From Nitrososphaerales archaeon TH526 (GTDB taxonomy: Archaea; Thermoproteota; Nitrososphaeria; Nitrososphaerales; Nitrososphaeraceae): a stretch of 6,758 bases of DNA. Of this stretch, positions 6,148 through 6,758 are shown piece by piece. The notes below the pieces were generated by a model. It saw only the letters and a list, made by a program, of their open reading frames with translations, ran no database searches and was not told the origin of the DNA. The stretch spans positions 1-6,758 of the forward strand of contig JAATVR010000831.1 of assembly GCA_014523665.1 (NCBI GenBank), in the 5' to 3' direction. Position 1 is the first letter of the stretch; every line of letters begins with the position of its first letter. The translations under genes were made by a program, and so were the position numbers.

Positions 6148-6570
6148 TTGAGGTGCATGGGAGTATTGAAAGCAATCAAACATTGGGAGCTTAGTGATAA
6201 TATCACCATGAATCTAAATCATATACATTTTAGAGCAGAAGTTATCATAGAAGATGGAAAGATAGAAGAATACAAGAAACTGGTATTTGATAAAAGCAAT
6301 TTGGTAGGAGCTACCGAACCAGGTACATAAAACTACGAGTTTATTTCGATAAGGGCGATACAAGATGCATAGTATATTGAAACATACGCAAATTCAGGGG
6401 GTGTTTGTTCATACTAAAGGTGTTGCGTCATGAACAATACTTTCAAGGATTTCCAAGATCTCTAGGATTATTAAATTTGATGTTTAAGGGAACCCTGGTG
6501 AGGAATACAAAAGATTCTCGCAGCTTTTAATCCACAGTATTACAATTTGTTTACTGGATTCAGTCGTTAA
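6148..6570 (+). pseudogene. decayed ABM-domain (quinol monooxygenase-like) protein gene
   Basis: The antibiotic-biosynthesis-monooxygenase family comprises small dimeric ferredoxin-like-fold proteins that often oxidise quinols or related compounds. The intact first part (ATG 6208 onward; frame open from TTG 6148) reads MNLNHIHFRAEVII, then EDGKIEEYKKLVFDKSNL and EPGT, a typical ABM first strand and helix. The frame stops at TAA 6328-6330, yet family sequence continues. NYEF stays in frame at 6331-6342; a 1-base loss shifts to FDKGDTRCIVY (6345-6377); an extra T at 6378 shifts back to ETYANSG (6379-6399); an extra G near 6400 leads to VFVHTKGVAS (6401-6430), TGA 6431, TILSRISKISRIIKFDV, TAA 6485, and GNPGEEYKRF (6488-6517). 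A last shift near 6520 gives AAFNPQYYNLFTGFSR and a stop at 6568-6570. That makes three nonsense codons and four frameshifts in about 120 codons. The ancestral start may be 6157 or 6208. The 60-codon open frame alone would lack half the fold. A scatter of sequencing errors is less likely, because the nonsense codons do not depend on the indels. Confidence 0.85.
6194..6206. repeat. short palindrome GTGAT-AAT-ATCAC before the ABM ATG
   Basis: A perfect 5-bp inverted repeat with a 3-base centre ends one base before ATG 6208. It could be a relic operator or chance; a half-matching ATCAC/GTGAT pair also occurs at 5723-5740. If translation began upstream at 6148 or 6157, the palindrome would lie inside the coding region. 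Confidence 0.2.
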
Positions 6571-6617
6571 CGGCTTTGACAGTATAAAAAACCTCATCCA
6601 ATGTTGCGGTAAGCAGC

Positions 6618-6659
6618 AGAAAAAAAGAAACCCCTCATACCAACAGGCTGAATGTTGGT
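6618..6659 (-). terminator. hairpin plus T-tract terminator of the ferritin-like gene
   Basis: On the minus strand, 11 bases after the ferritin-like stop codon, there is a perfect 7-bp stem ACCAACA/TGTTGGT (6639-6659, 7-base loop). A short GAGGGG stretch follows, then a T-rich tract (TTTCTTTTTTTCTG, 6618-6631). Oligo-T tracts are the main archaeal termination signal, and the hairpin strengthens the call. It also sits about 50 bases after the end of the ABM pseudogene, so it separates the two convergent units. Confidence 0.65.
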
Positions 6660-6669
6660 TTGTTTATTA

Positions 6670-6758
6670 TCATCGTAAACCGAGAGCATCTTTCAGATCT
6701 ATTTCATGATCCTGCTCTTGTCTGATAATATCTCTTAACGCTTCAGAGAGAGCAAATT
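6670..6758 (-). CDS. ferritin/Dps-like diiron protein, C-terminal fragment (partial)
   Basis: Only the last 28 complete codons lie in the window; the 5' part is beyond the right edge. They read FALSEALRDIIRQEQDHEI, then DLKDALGLR and a TGA at 6670-6672. The helix with EQDHEIDL carries the ExxH motif (E-Q-D-H) that supplies metal ligands in the fourth helix of ferritin-like four-helix bundles, as in bacterioferritins, Dps-like (DPSL) proteins and ferritin-like DUF families. A charged C-terminal helix of this kind is common in archaeal DPSL/bacterioferritin relatives, which bind iron and protect DNA or use up peroxide. With 28 residues the exact subfamily cannot be fixed. The frame ends just before a convincing terminator on the same strand, which supports it being a real gene end. 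Confidence 0.65.
   Translation of the reverse strand, partial: FALSEALRDIIRQEQDHEIDLKDALGLR

Noticed and set aside
6148..6330. 60-residue ORF as an intact small protein
   Set aside because: It is only the front part of an ABM domain. Recognisable family sequence continues downstream in shifted frames, so it is part of a pseudogene.

Overview
The window most likely comes from an archaeon of the Nitrososphaerota (Thaumarchaeota), probably a soil ammonia oxidiser of the Nitrososphaera/Nitrosocosmicus type. This is inferred from how closely the NuoB protein reads like the proteins I know from that group. Supporting signs are the A/T-rich base composition, TATA-like boxes placed about 25-30 bases before starts or inferred transcription starts, a probable leaderless gene, and long gene-free spacers. 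No rRNA or tRNA is present to confirm it.

Layout, left to right. Bases 1-212 hold a hydrophobic reading frame broken by one TGA, possibly the decayed 3' end of a membrane-protein gene. A complete nuoB (complex I subunit B) follows at 228-749, but no nuoC lies behind it and no recognisable nuoA in front, so it looks like an orphan copy. A gene-poor stretch (750-1370) leads to a small charged hypothetical protein (1371-1619), then another gene-poor stretch (1620-2382) with one 36-codon candidate ORF. The centre is a 938-residue LigD-type enzyme (2383-5199) with phosphoesterase, ATP-dependent ligase and primase/polymerase domains in that order, all with visible catalytic residues. It converges with a SnoaL/DUF4440-like NTF2-fold gene on the minus strand (5263-5640). 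After about 500 bases without a clear gene comes a pseudogene of an antibiotic-biosynthesis-monooxygenase (ABM, quinol monooxygenase-like) protein. Its family sequence can be followed to a matching stop at 6570 through three nonsense codons and four frameshifts. The right edge holds the C-terminal end of a minus-strand ferritin/Dps-like protein (6670-6758) with a hairpin plus T-tract terminator.

The genes do not form one operon. They look like independently transcribed accessory genes: DNA double-strand-break repair (LigD), probable iron or oxidative-stress protection (ferritin-like protein), a small NTF2-fold protein, and at least one gene in advanced decay. The main points of interest are the full fused LigD in a probable archaeon, the orphan nuoB, and the ABM pseudogene. 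I did not see a convincing wholly new system.
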